NCBI GenBank assembly: GCA_029717555.1
Contig: JAMDHS010000017.1
Span: 186,001 to 250,000 of the forward strand
Direction of reading: 5' to 3'
DNA length: 64,000 bases
DNA from: Peribolospora baueri
Lineage: Eukaryota; Basidiomycota; Peribolosporomycetes; Peribolosporales; Peribolosporaceae
The position numbers and the translations under genes were made by a program. Positions 1 to 10,492 of this stretch are shown piece by piece (position 1 is the first letter of the stretch; each line of letters begins with the position of its first letter). The notes beneath the pieces are model-generated. The model saw only the letters and a program-made list of their open reading frames with translations, was not told the origin of the DNA and did no database searches.

Positions 1-1
1 C

Positions 2-698
2 TCCTTTAAAGGCACCGTCGAAGAGCAGCTGTTGCCCTCACCGATGTCCAACGGTATCGGAGAAGACCCGACAAACCCCGACCACACCACAATCACCGCA
101 GATGATTTGAATCGGCCGGAAAGTGAACATGGCTCGCTTTCCACCACCTCAAGGGACATCATCGACCCAGCTGCGGGGAAGGCAAAGCGACAGCGGACTC
201 GCTTGCCGAGGTCGGACGAAGGCACGGGGGCTGCGGCGCTACAGATGGAGACGGGGCTCGGGTTGGTGAGTGCGGTCGCCGGCTACTTTTTGGGCCTGGT
301 TAAGGCTATCCTATCGTCGAGTGCAGACCTGTTCATCGTACGATTGTTCCCTGCACGTTCTTCTTGTTCTCCCCGCTACTACGCTGACTCCGTTTTGGCC
401 TACCTTAACGGTTGAACCCCTTTCGTCCCCTCAGCCGATGAGCAAAGTCTATGCAGAGTTCTTCGGAGGCTCACTCACTTTCAAGTCACTCGACGGGTAT
501 GGGTCGGACGTGTATATCAGTGAGTAGCGCGCGCCGTTCTTCCGCTATCGTGTCGCCTTTTCCTTCGAGGGAAGTTTCGTGCCGCTTTCACCGAAGCTCA
601 AGCCGCCCATCTCGTTGTTCTGTGTTCCTTTTGTTCCTCGTCGATCGCCAACATCGTCAGGGATACCCAAGGTGCGCGATGACGGCGAGGCGCTATAG
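2..698 (+). CDS. 3' part of a PDK/BCKDK-type mitochondrial protein kinase
   Basis: This is the C-terminal part of a mitochondrial alpha-ketoacid dehydrogenase kinase (GHKL fold), which phosphorylates and inactivates pyruvate or branched-chain ketoacid dehydrogenase in the matrix. The gene enters the window already open. I join exons 2-265, 435-519 and 661-698. Spliced, they give the ATP-binding G2 box TGLGLPMSKVYAEFFGG, then SLDGYGSDVYI and a tail RIPKVRDDGEAL before a TAG. The TAG at 525-527 is intronic: the codon before it is interrupted by a perfect GTGAGT donor, and splicing restores the family ending (GTDVYLRL-like). About 85 residues precede the G2 box where the ATP lid lies, and these are Ser/Thr/Glu-rich and probably disordered. 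PDK and BCKDK cannot be told apart from this fragment. Confidence 0.8.
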
Positions 699-1202
699 AT
701 AGCCTCTTCCAGCTCTTCCTCTCCTTCCTCCCTCTTATCCTCATTTAACGGCCCACGTAGCACGTCTCTTACACCTTCTCGATACGTAACGTCCTTCAGC
801 TCGGCACCAACAAGGAAGAGATCGAACTCTAGGGTCCGTACAAGATTAGCGACTACCCCTCTCCTCACTCCTCACTCGCTTCGTGGGTCTGATTTATCAG
901 AGATCATTGTCGTCTATCAACCCCTCTCCCGGTCCCTTCGTCCGACTGTAGAACGGCTTTGTACTAGCGTTAGATTTTTCTTCGTTGTCCCGGTCCCTCA
1001 TCACAGTGACGCTAGTTTCCTCTCTCGGCCTCTCAGCGGTTAGACTTTTGTGTCGTCCGCCGTGCCCGCGTCCCCATTCTCCAACGTCGCCGTCACGGCA
1101 GCCGTAGCCTTAAGATCGGCGATCTGCCTCCGAGCGTCCGCGGAAACTTCGACCGCCATGGTATCAGTGTCCGAGGAGGCGCCCTCCACCTGCAGATCGA
1201 TC
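699..1202. other. convergent 3' intergenic region
   Basis: This separates the kinase stop from the PUS7 stop. It is pyrimidine-rich and presumably holds both 3' ends. A frame on the minus strand (1327 down to 1040) is open here, but its phase does not match the last PUS7 exon. I see no independent gene. Confidence 0.5.
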
Positions 1203-4200
1203 TCAGCGGGATGCTTCGTTCCCCAAACACGCGTGGCTCGGATTGCGTTGACGCCGCTTGGACCAGGCATCCCTGTGCCTTTGGTTTGGGAACGGTACAC
1301 GATCTCTTTCAGTTCGCTGTAGAGTACCTGAAGTGAAAGACAGACTCGAAGGGCGCCTACTCACCCTTGTATTGCTGATCCGCGCTGTTCATCGTAGACA
1401 GCCTTTGGGAAGCAGAGCTCGTGTCGGTCTTGAGGACCTCGCGTAGGGCCATGGTAGCGTACGCGCTGGTGCCGAGCGTCATGCGGATCTGGAGGGCGAG
1501 GAACATGCCATTGGGCTCGCCCTTCGGCTGCGGCACGCCGAGCAGGCGATCCTCGTCGGACTGTGCTAGATCTACATCCGGGTCGGTATAGCGCATGAGC
1601 GTCCACGACAAAGAAGTGGGCCGGTGAATGATCTTGCGGTAGGAACCGACCAGCGCGTAGTCTCTGCGTTAAGGAAGATGCGTAGGTGTGAATCGAGTGA
1701 GGATATTTTCGACGTGGGGAGATCAAGAAGATGACCCACCTCTGCTTCGATGCTCCAATGTCGTTTGGCGCCAGCCCGTCCTCGGCCAGCATGGCCTTGT
1801 ACTTGTCGGAGAGCGGGCCTTCGGCATACTTGACCTGATGACCGGGAAGGGGCATGACAACGTCGAGCATGGTATACTTGCTCACATCCTCTTCCGTCAG
1901 GGTCTTGACCTTCCAGAATCGCTTGACGCCTTCAACTGCAAGGCCGCAAGAGTGACAAGTCAGAATGACAAGACGACTGCACTATTCAAGACGAAACACC
2001 AAGCGCTTTTACCATCATCACCCTCGTCTGCGGCGTCCATGTCTTGATCAACCTCCTTCTCATCATCGCCCTCAAAACCGTCATAGACCAGATCGCCTAC
2101 AACTGGAGCGGAGGTGCCGTACATCTTGATGCGCTCCGAGACCATGCGGTTCCAGATGTAGGACTGGTACGCATGGATGAACATCAATCGCAGATTGCGA
2201 GGGATCTGTACAAGCGGGGACGATTAGAACAGACACACGTCAGTTTACCCCTTGAATTGGGCCGAAGGGCAAACATGACTCGTGCTTACAGAAGTGAAGA
2301 TGCCCAGCCGGTCATTTTCTGCGTTCATGGCCTTGGCTCGCTTCGTCGCCTCGACGATGCATCGCTCTGCGACAGCCTTACGCGGCATCAGCTCAACCGC
2401 GGCCTCAATATCGCCCTTTACATAAGCTTCGCGGGCCGTCGCCATGTCCGAGTAGTCGTTTGGTCGAGGCGTCATTATTAGCGAAATAGCCTTTTCCCAG
2501 TCCGACTTGAGGATGGCCAGACCGATAAGGTGAGTAGATATGGATGATGTGCCAAAGCGCTGCATGCCTGCCGAGAGGTGTCGATTTAAAAATAAAAGGG
2601 GAAGAATAGAAGAATGTCGCGTCAGACAGCAGCCTTAGCTGTCCAACCTCCGCACACGGGAAATAGGAAGCCCACTCACCATAGTAATTGATAAAGCCCT
2701 TCGTCTTGACAACGTTCATCGACCTCTCGACAGTGCTCTCATCGTCCACTTTGACGTTTCGCAGCGTGATGACAAAGTGGTTTCCGTCCAGCATTCCGAG
2801 AGAGAAGCCGTAGTCGGCATACTCAAGCTGCGAGATTCGGATTCCGCGGTCGCCCCGCTCGTGGACAGCATGCCCGAAGGTCTTGCGCGGTCCCTTGCCT
2901 CCGCGTCCGCCTCGGCCGCCCCTGCCTCCACGGCCGCCCCGCCCACCTCGACCATCAGACAGCTCGCGCCCAATGCCGTTGACCGCTTTCCACACCTCCT
3001 CGATTGTCCGCCTCCCTCGTCTCAAGCTAACCTTTTGCACAGTCACTCCTCGCCTGTCCTTCGTACCGCACACGCCAAGGTCGCGAGCGTTACAGTAGAG
3101 GCTTCTAGCGATGATGCCGAGAGCATCCTGCGAATCTCGGTTCGTTTTCTGGAGCACGAAGTGGATAAAGGGAGGATGCGCATCGGAGGCCGAGTCCTCG
3201 CCTCTTGGCTTGGCGTCCCGGCGGGCATCATGACGGCCGCTCCAGCGAATTTCGACAAACGTCTGCGCCTCGGCGCCCGCTTCCTGGCCTCCGGTCACTT
3301 CTTTGGATTCCGTGGCGAGCCTGCCGTTGAAGGTTTCCCGGATCATCTTGTGGAATGCGGCGCGTTGCTCTTTGGAGTCCATGGGCTGCGTGATGTATAG
3401 ATGAGCACAAGGTCCGTTCAGCATTGATTGCGTCACGCAGCGCCACGCTTTCGAAACAGCTAAGAAAGAGAACAAGCTAAGGCTCACCCCTGACATGACG
3501 GACCGGGGATCCTTAGCCGTGCGTCCTCCGCCACCGCCGTGGCCGCCTCGACCGCGGCCCCCTCTGCCGCGTCCGCCCCTACCTCTTCCTCTTCCTCCGC
3601 GTCTCCCACCAGACGTATCGCTATCGACGTCCATGCTCGAATCGCCCTCCCCTTCTTTGGCCGGAGAATCCTCAGCAGGCTGCGGAGGAACGGGACCTTC
3701 TTCAAACATCGTGCGGAGTTTCGCAAGAGCTTCGGCACCAAGGAAGGCCGAAAGAGCTTCGTCTGCTCCTTCAGGCCATGTTGGCTGGTGAGATGACGAG
3801 GCACAAAAACTGAGTCAGAAGATGAGAAGATTAGCAACCATAGGCCAACTCCCGCTCACCTTTTCGACTATCGGCCTTGTCCTTTTCGCTTGATTTCGTT
3901 CCGACTCTGCGTCCTGGACCTCCTCTCCATCTGCCTGCTTCACCTGCTCCTCACTCTCTCCCTTCTCCCCTCCATTTTCTTGCTTCGCCTGCTCCTCATC
4001 GTTCGCCCTCCCTTCTCCATCTTCGTGCTTAACCTGCCCCTCACCCTGCTCCTTCTCCTCTACCTCTCCTGCTGCCTCCCTGCGTTCCCGCTCCCTATGC
4101 TCTTCCCACCTCTTCTTCCGCTCTTGTCGCGCCCGCTGCTCCTTCTCATAGGCCTCCTTGAGGTCCCCGGGAGGCTCTAGAGTCGTCAGATGCACGACGC

Positions 4201-4749
4201 CGTGATTCTTCGGCTCGACTTCAAAGACGAGAAAGTCGGTGAACCTAAAAAGTGGAGGGGATGAAGGAAAGAGAGGGAGCCACAGAACAGAGAAGAGGTT
4301 TCCACGGCAAACTCTCAGCACTACCGCGGGCGGTGGAGGAGCAGGAGAAAACCGAAAAGGACCAACGGACGGACCGACTGGGCTGCTCACCTCTGCTTGA
4401 TGATGCCTTCGAAAGGCGGCACACAAGGGTCAACATACTCAGTTATGCCAACGTCCTTCTCCTTAACGACAGACTCCCAAACAGCAGCGGAGTCCTCCCC
4501 ATCTTTCCTCTTGTCTTTGCTCTCCTCCTCTTCCACCACCCCAGGCGCTGCACCGCCGCTCTCGCCGTGGGTGCCGTTCAGAACGATACTGGTGGACGCA
4601 GCCAAACCGCTTTCGTCCACTCTGAGCTTCTTAGCGGGCCTCCCGTCCTCCTTCTCGTCTCCTTCGCCCTCTGGCGCCGGGCGGAGAGAGACGGCGGAGG
4701 AGATGGGCTCGGCGAGCCTTTCGTCTAGGGCCCCTTCTAAGGACGACAT
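1203..4749 (-). CDS. PUS7: Pus7 (TruD-family) tRNA/mRNA/snRNA pseudouridine synthase
   Basis: Pus7 converts uridine to pseudouridine in tRNA, U2 snRNA and mRNA, mainly in the nucleus. Exons run 4749-4391, 4244-3860, 3784-3488, 3385-2680, 2567-2290, 2205-2013, 1935-1740, 1663-1365 and 1327-1203. Family motifs in order are GIIKQRFTDFLV near the N-terminus, the catalytic-Asp motif [12 protein letters not shown] (about residue 455), [34 protein letters not shown] and [16 protein letters not shown] start at MSSLEGAL; an in-frame upstream extension to 4986 looks like leader. Two Arg/Gly-rich blocks are inserted, one in the N-terminal linker and one inside the catalytic domain. The last exon is uncertain: phase-consistent splicing ends at 1203, while a different, longer frame runs to 1040. 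The enzyme has about 945 residues, longer than yeast Pus7, because of the low-complexity insertions. Confidence 0.88.
2886..2955 (-). repeat. RGG-encoding repeat inside the PUS7 catalytic domain
   Basis: An imperfect nine-base repeat encodes consecutive Arg-Gly-Gly triplets followed by a basic linker, between the GTKDRRG motif and the LDGNHF motif. A second, Arg/Gly-rich run lies at about 3505-3605 in the preceding exon. Confidence 0.8.
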
Positions 4750-5537
4750 GACTTGCCTGCTTGTCTTGCCAGTTCGGTCCGCTGCAAACGTGAGGCTTCG
4801 GTTTGACGGTGAGTTGAGCGGCTCGCTGAAGGCGAAATAGATGAAGACGTCGAAAACCAAAAGACGAGGGAGGGAGATGGCGGTGGAAGGAAGAAGTGAT
4901 CTGCGAGTGATCGTTTCTTCCTCGGAGCGGCCCTCCTGCCTTCGTGGGCACGTGATGCCCCTCGCCGCCCCTTGATCACCATCCAAATCTCCCGTCCCTG
5001 CCTCCTCGTCTTCTCGTCCTGTCCTTTCCTTATCCGCTCACCTCCCTTGTGTCGTAGCGTGCGGAGAGACGCTTGGCTCGTGCCGATCGTACGCCTATCC
5101 TTTCCTTAGAGGCCGCGGAACAGGTGTCTCTTCACTGGGCACACGCTTTTTTTCCTCCTCTTCTCCTCGACAAAGTCGGGGCCGGGAGTCAATTCTCGAA
5201 CGAGGCCAGAACGGCGACAGCAGGAGGAGGGTCAAGAAAGACAAGGTATTGGGGTATTCGAAATGCGCGAGAAAGAGCGAGATGGGCTATCGTATGTGTG
5301 TAAATAAGTAACGGGCACGACGGTCGACGGGTAACTAAGAGCTCCGGGGAAGATGAAGCAGGGCAAAAAAAAAGCGTCACGGGCATTAAAGGCGACTGTA
5401 CTGACCGAATGACAGGCGCAGGAAGCGAGCGTCTCAGTCGAAACGAAACCAAAAAACCCTAGGTCCACCCATCCATCTGACCCAAATGCCGACGGGACGA
5501 GCGCGACCAATTCCGTCGACGGTTCCGGTCCGGCGAC
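4750..5537. other. intergenic: PUS7 promoter and FHIP 3' end
   Basis: Both flanking genes are on the minus strand, so this carries the PUS7 upstream region and the 3' UTR of the FHIP gene. No coding sequence was recognised. Confidence 0.5.
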
Positions 5538-8500
5538 TCACACGAACCTGAGCGCGTCGACACCCAAGCTCCTTCGAACCTGGACGATGGCGACGAGCTC
5601 CTTGACCGTCTCCTCGAGGATGACGACGTTGTCTAGCACGGTCGAGAGGCTCACCGGGCGCTCGTTGTCCTCTCCCTTCTTCCCCTCCTTCGCCGGCGAA
5701 CTCGATCCGCTCCCACTCCCCTCACCGTCGCCATCCGCGTCCAGTCCTCCGACGTCGTCGCCGGCGAGAGAGGGCGCAGACCTGGAAGGCGTCGGCGAAG
5801 AAGCTTCCGTCCTCGCCTCAAACTTTTTTGCCTTCTCGCTGCTCCCTCGATACTCCGGACTCCAAGGCCCCAAGGGACTGTTGGCCACATGAGGCCGTAC
5901 GGCGATGCTCCCCGTCTTTTCGTAGTGCGCCGCGAAAGGACTTGCGGGGCCCGAGCTCGTAGACTCGTCATTCGGACTCGCGACCGGCTTGTTCTTGTCC
6001 GAGCTCCTCTTCCGTCCCGCCGGCGAGAGGAAGGAGGCCAAGCCGGAAGGCGCCGATGACTTTGCCTCTCTTCGCGGAGCGGGCCGGCCGGGGAGAGGGG
6101 TGGAAGGAGGCGAAGAGAGGCGAGCCACCGGGAGACCGCCGAGTTGCGAGGCCGGCCTCGGCGTGCCGGGAGTGGGGTCATGGGCGCCGGCGAAAGAAAG
6201 CATCGTCGGTGGTGGACCGCCGGGCTTGACAGGGCTGATGTCCGGCACCGCCAGACTGGGCGCGAGGCCCGCTCCAGAGGTGGAGGAGGAGGAGGAGAAG
6301 GCGTTTGGGCCTCCGCCAATATCGAAGGCGACGGCATCGAGCCCGAGGGCGTCGTTGAGGTTCTCGACGAACATCAACCCCTGTCTTCGTTCCATGAGGA
6401 AACGGTCGAAACCGATGACCTCGTCGCGATACCTCTCCAGCTGCTGCACGAGCGACTTGAGCAATCCGAGAACGACAGGCGAGCTCCCTTCGTCCTCACC
6501 CTCGAGACGGATGCCGTCGCCGGCCAAGAGCGCCTCGATGGACATGGGGGTCGTCATGATCCGTGAGCTTACCTCCATGTCAAAGTCGACCGATCGGTCG
6601 TCGTCGTCGTCATCATCATTGCCCTCCTCCCCGGCAGCATGACCGTTCTCACTCGCCCGGTCCGCCTCCACCCTGGCCTGCCTCTTCGCCGCCGCCGAAG
6701 CGCCCCAAACCATCCACCCTTCCAGGCCGCGAAAAGGGCACGTGGCAAGCGCTGCGAGCACGCCAGTGAGGGCGACGTTGAGCTCGGGCGAATGGGAGAA
6801 GAAGCGGGTAAGAGAGCTGAGGAGCAGTCGGAGCAACGGATCCTGGGGATCGAGCCGATGCTTGAAAGGCGCGTAGCCGTTTCGACCGAAAAACCTGGCG
6901 CCGGCGACACTGCCACTGCGTAGCCCACCGTTCTGGCCCAGATGGGCGAAAAGGACGCTCTTCCGCTTCGCCAACGCCCCTCCGCGAGCGCTGTTGAGGG
7001 CCGTGCCGCCGCCGAGTACGTCTCCGTCGTCAGCCCGTGGCGGCTCCCTCGGGGCGTAGAGTCCGCGCTGGAAGGAAGGATCGCTGACGATGGCTTCCTC
7101 GGCGTCCTTTATGTAGTTGCCGTACCCAGTGCTCAAGATCTCTTTGTTGTGTACGGGGTCGATGGCAGCTACGAGCGAGAGGAAGAGGTCGAGCTCGCGC
7201 ATGTGGCCGGATATGGTGGCGAGCGGACGGGAGGCGTCGGCGGCCCAGGACCACTTGTGATCATCGTCCAAGTCGGTCAGATCTTCCTTGTTCTTCGAGG
7301 GCTTGCCCTCCTCGTCCGCCTCGTCGGCGCCGCCCGGATAGACAAAGACGTCCGAGTCCGGCGAAGTCGGCCGGTCCAGCTCGAGACGCTTGAGTTCGAG
7401 GGGAGGAGCGTAGGCGAAGGGAAACGCCGTGGCCGCCTCGTCCGGGATAGCTCTGAGCAAGCCGGTGATGGCGAACCGGCTATGTGCGGTGAGGAACGTC
7501 CGCATGAGCTTGAGAGCGGCCGTGGCGGTGGCCTGAGACGTCTCCGGGCCCAAGTGCGAGCTGATGAGGTCCTTGAGGTTGTACCTACCCAGCGCGTCGG
7601 TAAAGTACTGGATGTCGGCGCTAGCGCTCTTGGGGGGGGCGGCGGCGTCCATGCGCGTCAGCGCCGTGCTCTTCCTTCGCCGGACTTTGGCGTCCCTCTC
7701 GGCAGGCCCGCCGGTGTTGTTGGCGTCCAAGGAGATGATGTCCCGATGTCGAGGACCAGCTCCCTTCCACGGCTCGTCGTCTGCGCCAAGGAGCCAACCT
7801 ATGACGGCGTCCGCGAGCGGGCCGTCGTCCTCGATGACTGTCAACATGAGGTCGATGTAGCTGATCACAGCGACCGCCGAGCCGTCGAAATCGGTGCACT
7901 CTAGGAGGGAGGGGTATAAGATATTTTGCAGGAATATGGAGCGCACAGAGTCAAGGACGGAGGATACGATGGCGTTGCCGACGAGCGATGCGGCGGAGAA
8001 CGAGGACGGGCCATCGGATCGGGCGGTGGGAGGGCCGGACGTGGGCGTGCGATTCTCGTCCGGCGTCCAAGGCCGAAAACGACGGTCGCGGGCGCGACCA
8101 CGGGGTTTGAGGACGTCCTGTGTAAAGTCGAGGAGCTTGAGGAAGAGCGCGATCTGCGCCTTGACGTTGGGGTCTGTGGAAATGTCGATGCCCTGGGCGA
8201 GCAAGCGCTCGATCTTGTCGTCCTCGAGGCTCAGGCCTTCCTCGCCGCCGGCGTCGAGGGCGCTGGCCTCGCCGGCGCCGAGCGACATGCCGCCGCCGAG
8301 CATGCTCGTACTGGCGTCCGCATCGTTGGACCGAAGCACGGCCAGCTTGCCGGGGAGCAGGCCGTAGACAGCGCCGAGACCGGCGCCGAGGACGTCGGCA
8401 AAGTCGGACTCGAGGATGAACTCGGCGAGGGCGAGCTTTGCGTCTGCCGCGGACATGGTGGCGTCGCCGTCGCCGCGGGGGCGCTCTTCTTTGGTCTCAT

Positions 8501-9820
8501 TAGGGGCGTTCTCGGCCGACATGGCGATGCTGACGACGAAGAGGAGGCCTGCTCGAGCGAAATCGCCGGTGCAGCCTTCGCGGTGGACGAAGCGGAGGAG
8601 GTAGGTGAAGAGGGGGAACTCGTACTCGGGCTTTGCGGCCGCCTGGGAGTGGGATTTGGAGGCGAGGGGATGCTTGTGGAGCGAAGTGATGGTGGAGGCA
8701 GAGGAAGAGGGCGTGGGAGAGGATGCCAGGCCGGCGTCGGCCTCTTGATCGTCCGCTCCGGCGGGACGTGGAGAAGCCTTGTCGTGGAAGAAGATCATGA
8801 GCAGCTCCGGGCTGGACCTGATGCGGGAACAGATGTGGCACATGAGGTTGACCAGGTCCTCCTCGTAGCCCTCGGCCTCGGGACTTCCGATGCGCGTCAT
8901 CCTCATCGCGCCTTCCTCGACGTAATCCTCGTCCTCCTCGTCGCCGACGCAGATGCGGATGAGCCTGACGACGGGTTTGTGGACGGCCTGTCGGGAGAGA
9001 AAGCGGTCGTCGAGGAGCATGGTCATGTTGGCGATCGCGCGGATCACCTCGGACTTGATGCCTGGCAAGCGGTCGGCTTCGCATAGGCGAACGAGTATGT
9101 CGAGAACTGCCGGGGGGCGTCATGAGAAATTTCGACGGGGGGGGCATCATGAGAAACTTCGGTCTGACTTGCGGGCGCACGAATCGCGGGGCACCCACCA
9201 TCATTTTTGAGCAGATACTCCATGCACACCCCCGTATCGTCATGTTCCGTTCGAGCGTCTTCGTCGACCAATGCATCGACGATGGCCTGTAGGCGTACCG
9301 GCACCTCGGTCGATGCGAGCCCTCGTTGGAGTTGTTTCTGGTCTGGCGTCTCGAGAGTGTTCTGAAGGCGGCGTACCGTAGCATACCGGGGTGAGCTCGA
9401 CGGCGACGGCAACGGCAAACAGCCTGCGATAAACGCCCTTACGAGGAGAGAGAAAGAGAGAGAAAGAAAAAAAGAGAAAGAGAAAGAGAAAGAGAAAGAG
9501 AAAGAGAAAGAGAAAGAGAAAAAGAACAGCCCACCCACCTTGACATACGTCCAATCACGATGAAACCTCTGAAGGCGCTCCTGAACACTAATCCCATCAC
9601 CAGCCTTCTTGGCGGCGGCGACCCTACTCCTACCGGCGGTGACGCCAGCGATGGAAGCTCCGAACCCGACGCCTGCTGTTCCTCTGCTCCTCCTCGTGCC
9701 GCCTCCAACTCCGCCTCCAACTCCCGCTCCGGTGGGGCCGTTGCGAGCGCCGGTGAAGGGACCGGGACCGGGGGAGGGACGCCTGGCGGGGGAGACGAGC
9801 TTGGAGAGCTGGGAGAACAT
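5538..9820 (-). CDS. FHIP-family protein (RAI16-like; FTS-Hook-FHIP complex subunit)
   Basis: FHIP proteins belong to the FTS-Hook-FHIP complex, which links early endosomes to dynein for transport along microtubules; in filamentous fungi this drives long-distance endosome motility. Exons 9820-9539, 9361-9199 and 9106-5538 join in phase to 1,337 residues. The first two exons give a Gly-rich start, then ERLQRFHRDWTYVK and GVCMEYLLKND. Exon 3 opens with VLDILVRLCEADRLPGIKSE and DDRFLSRQAVHKPVVRLIRI, the conserved N-terminal helical block of the RAI16-like domain. Long acidic and Ser/Pro-rich loops are inserted, as in other fungal members. The last about 300 residues are disordered until a final helix ending at LGVDALRFV. 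Intron 1 carries a purine/pyrimidine microsatellite. The ATG at 9818-9820 is the only start before the conserved part. Confidence 0.82.
9444..9526. repeat. AAAGAG microsatellite in FHIP intron 1
   Basis: A run of about 80 bases of the hexamer AAAGAG on the plus strand (CTCTTT in the gene's sense) lies just downstream of the 5' splice site of FHIP intron 1. It is a pure purine/pyrimidine tract. Confidence 0.95.
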
Positions 9821-10492
9821 GGGTGCACGTCACGTCACGTCTCGCGGGCCAGCGAGCGGACTGGCTGGCAAAGGGCCGAGGGAAGGAAGAACCCCAAGGG
9901 AAGAAAAGTAAACTGTGCTTGAGGGGTGCGTGCGTGCGTGTGTAGGTGGGGTACGGACGGACGGGCGAAAGAAAGAAAGGAAAGGAAAGGAGTCGAGCGA
10001 AGCCGACCCGCTGGTCGGTCGTCTGTCTGTCTGTCGTCGGTCGTCGGTCGGTTCGGTGGGCGGTGGGATGGGATGGGATGGGATGGGATGGGAATGAGAT
10101 GGAGGATGGATGATGGGATGATGGATGATGGCCCGGGAGCCGTCGTCGTCGTCACGTCAAGCTTCATCCAAACCAAAGCGAGATGATCTGACCGTTCCTC
10201 CCCCTCGTCGTCGGCGGAGGTAACTGGTTAGTTAGGGTTATCGGGGATCACATCGTCATTGCAATCGGAAGGGTATACATCCTAGACACCGCCGTCCCCG
10301 GCATGGCGAGGCAAGGCGCATTCGCTCGACTTGGAAAGAGTACATGACATGATATGAGAGGGAGGCGATAAGAGTGTGCGAGGAGAATGAACAATGAACG
10401 ACGAAGAGCGGGAGAGGGAAGCGGAAGGAAAGATGAAAAAGCACAGAGCCGAAAGGAAAGGCAAGGCAAGAACGACGTCGACGGAAGGATGG
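9821..10492. other. intergenic region with short tandem repeats
   Basis: This holds the FHIP upstream region and the 3' end of the next minus-strand gene. It contains a (TCGG/TCTG) run near 10018-10055 and a GATGG pentamer run at 10065-10093. No gene was recognised. Confidence 0.5.
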
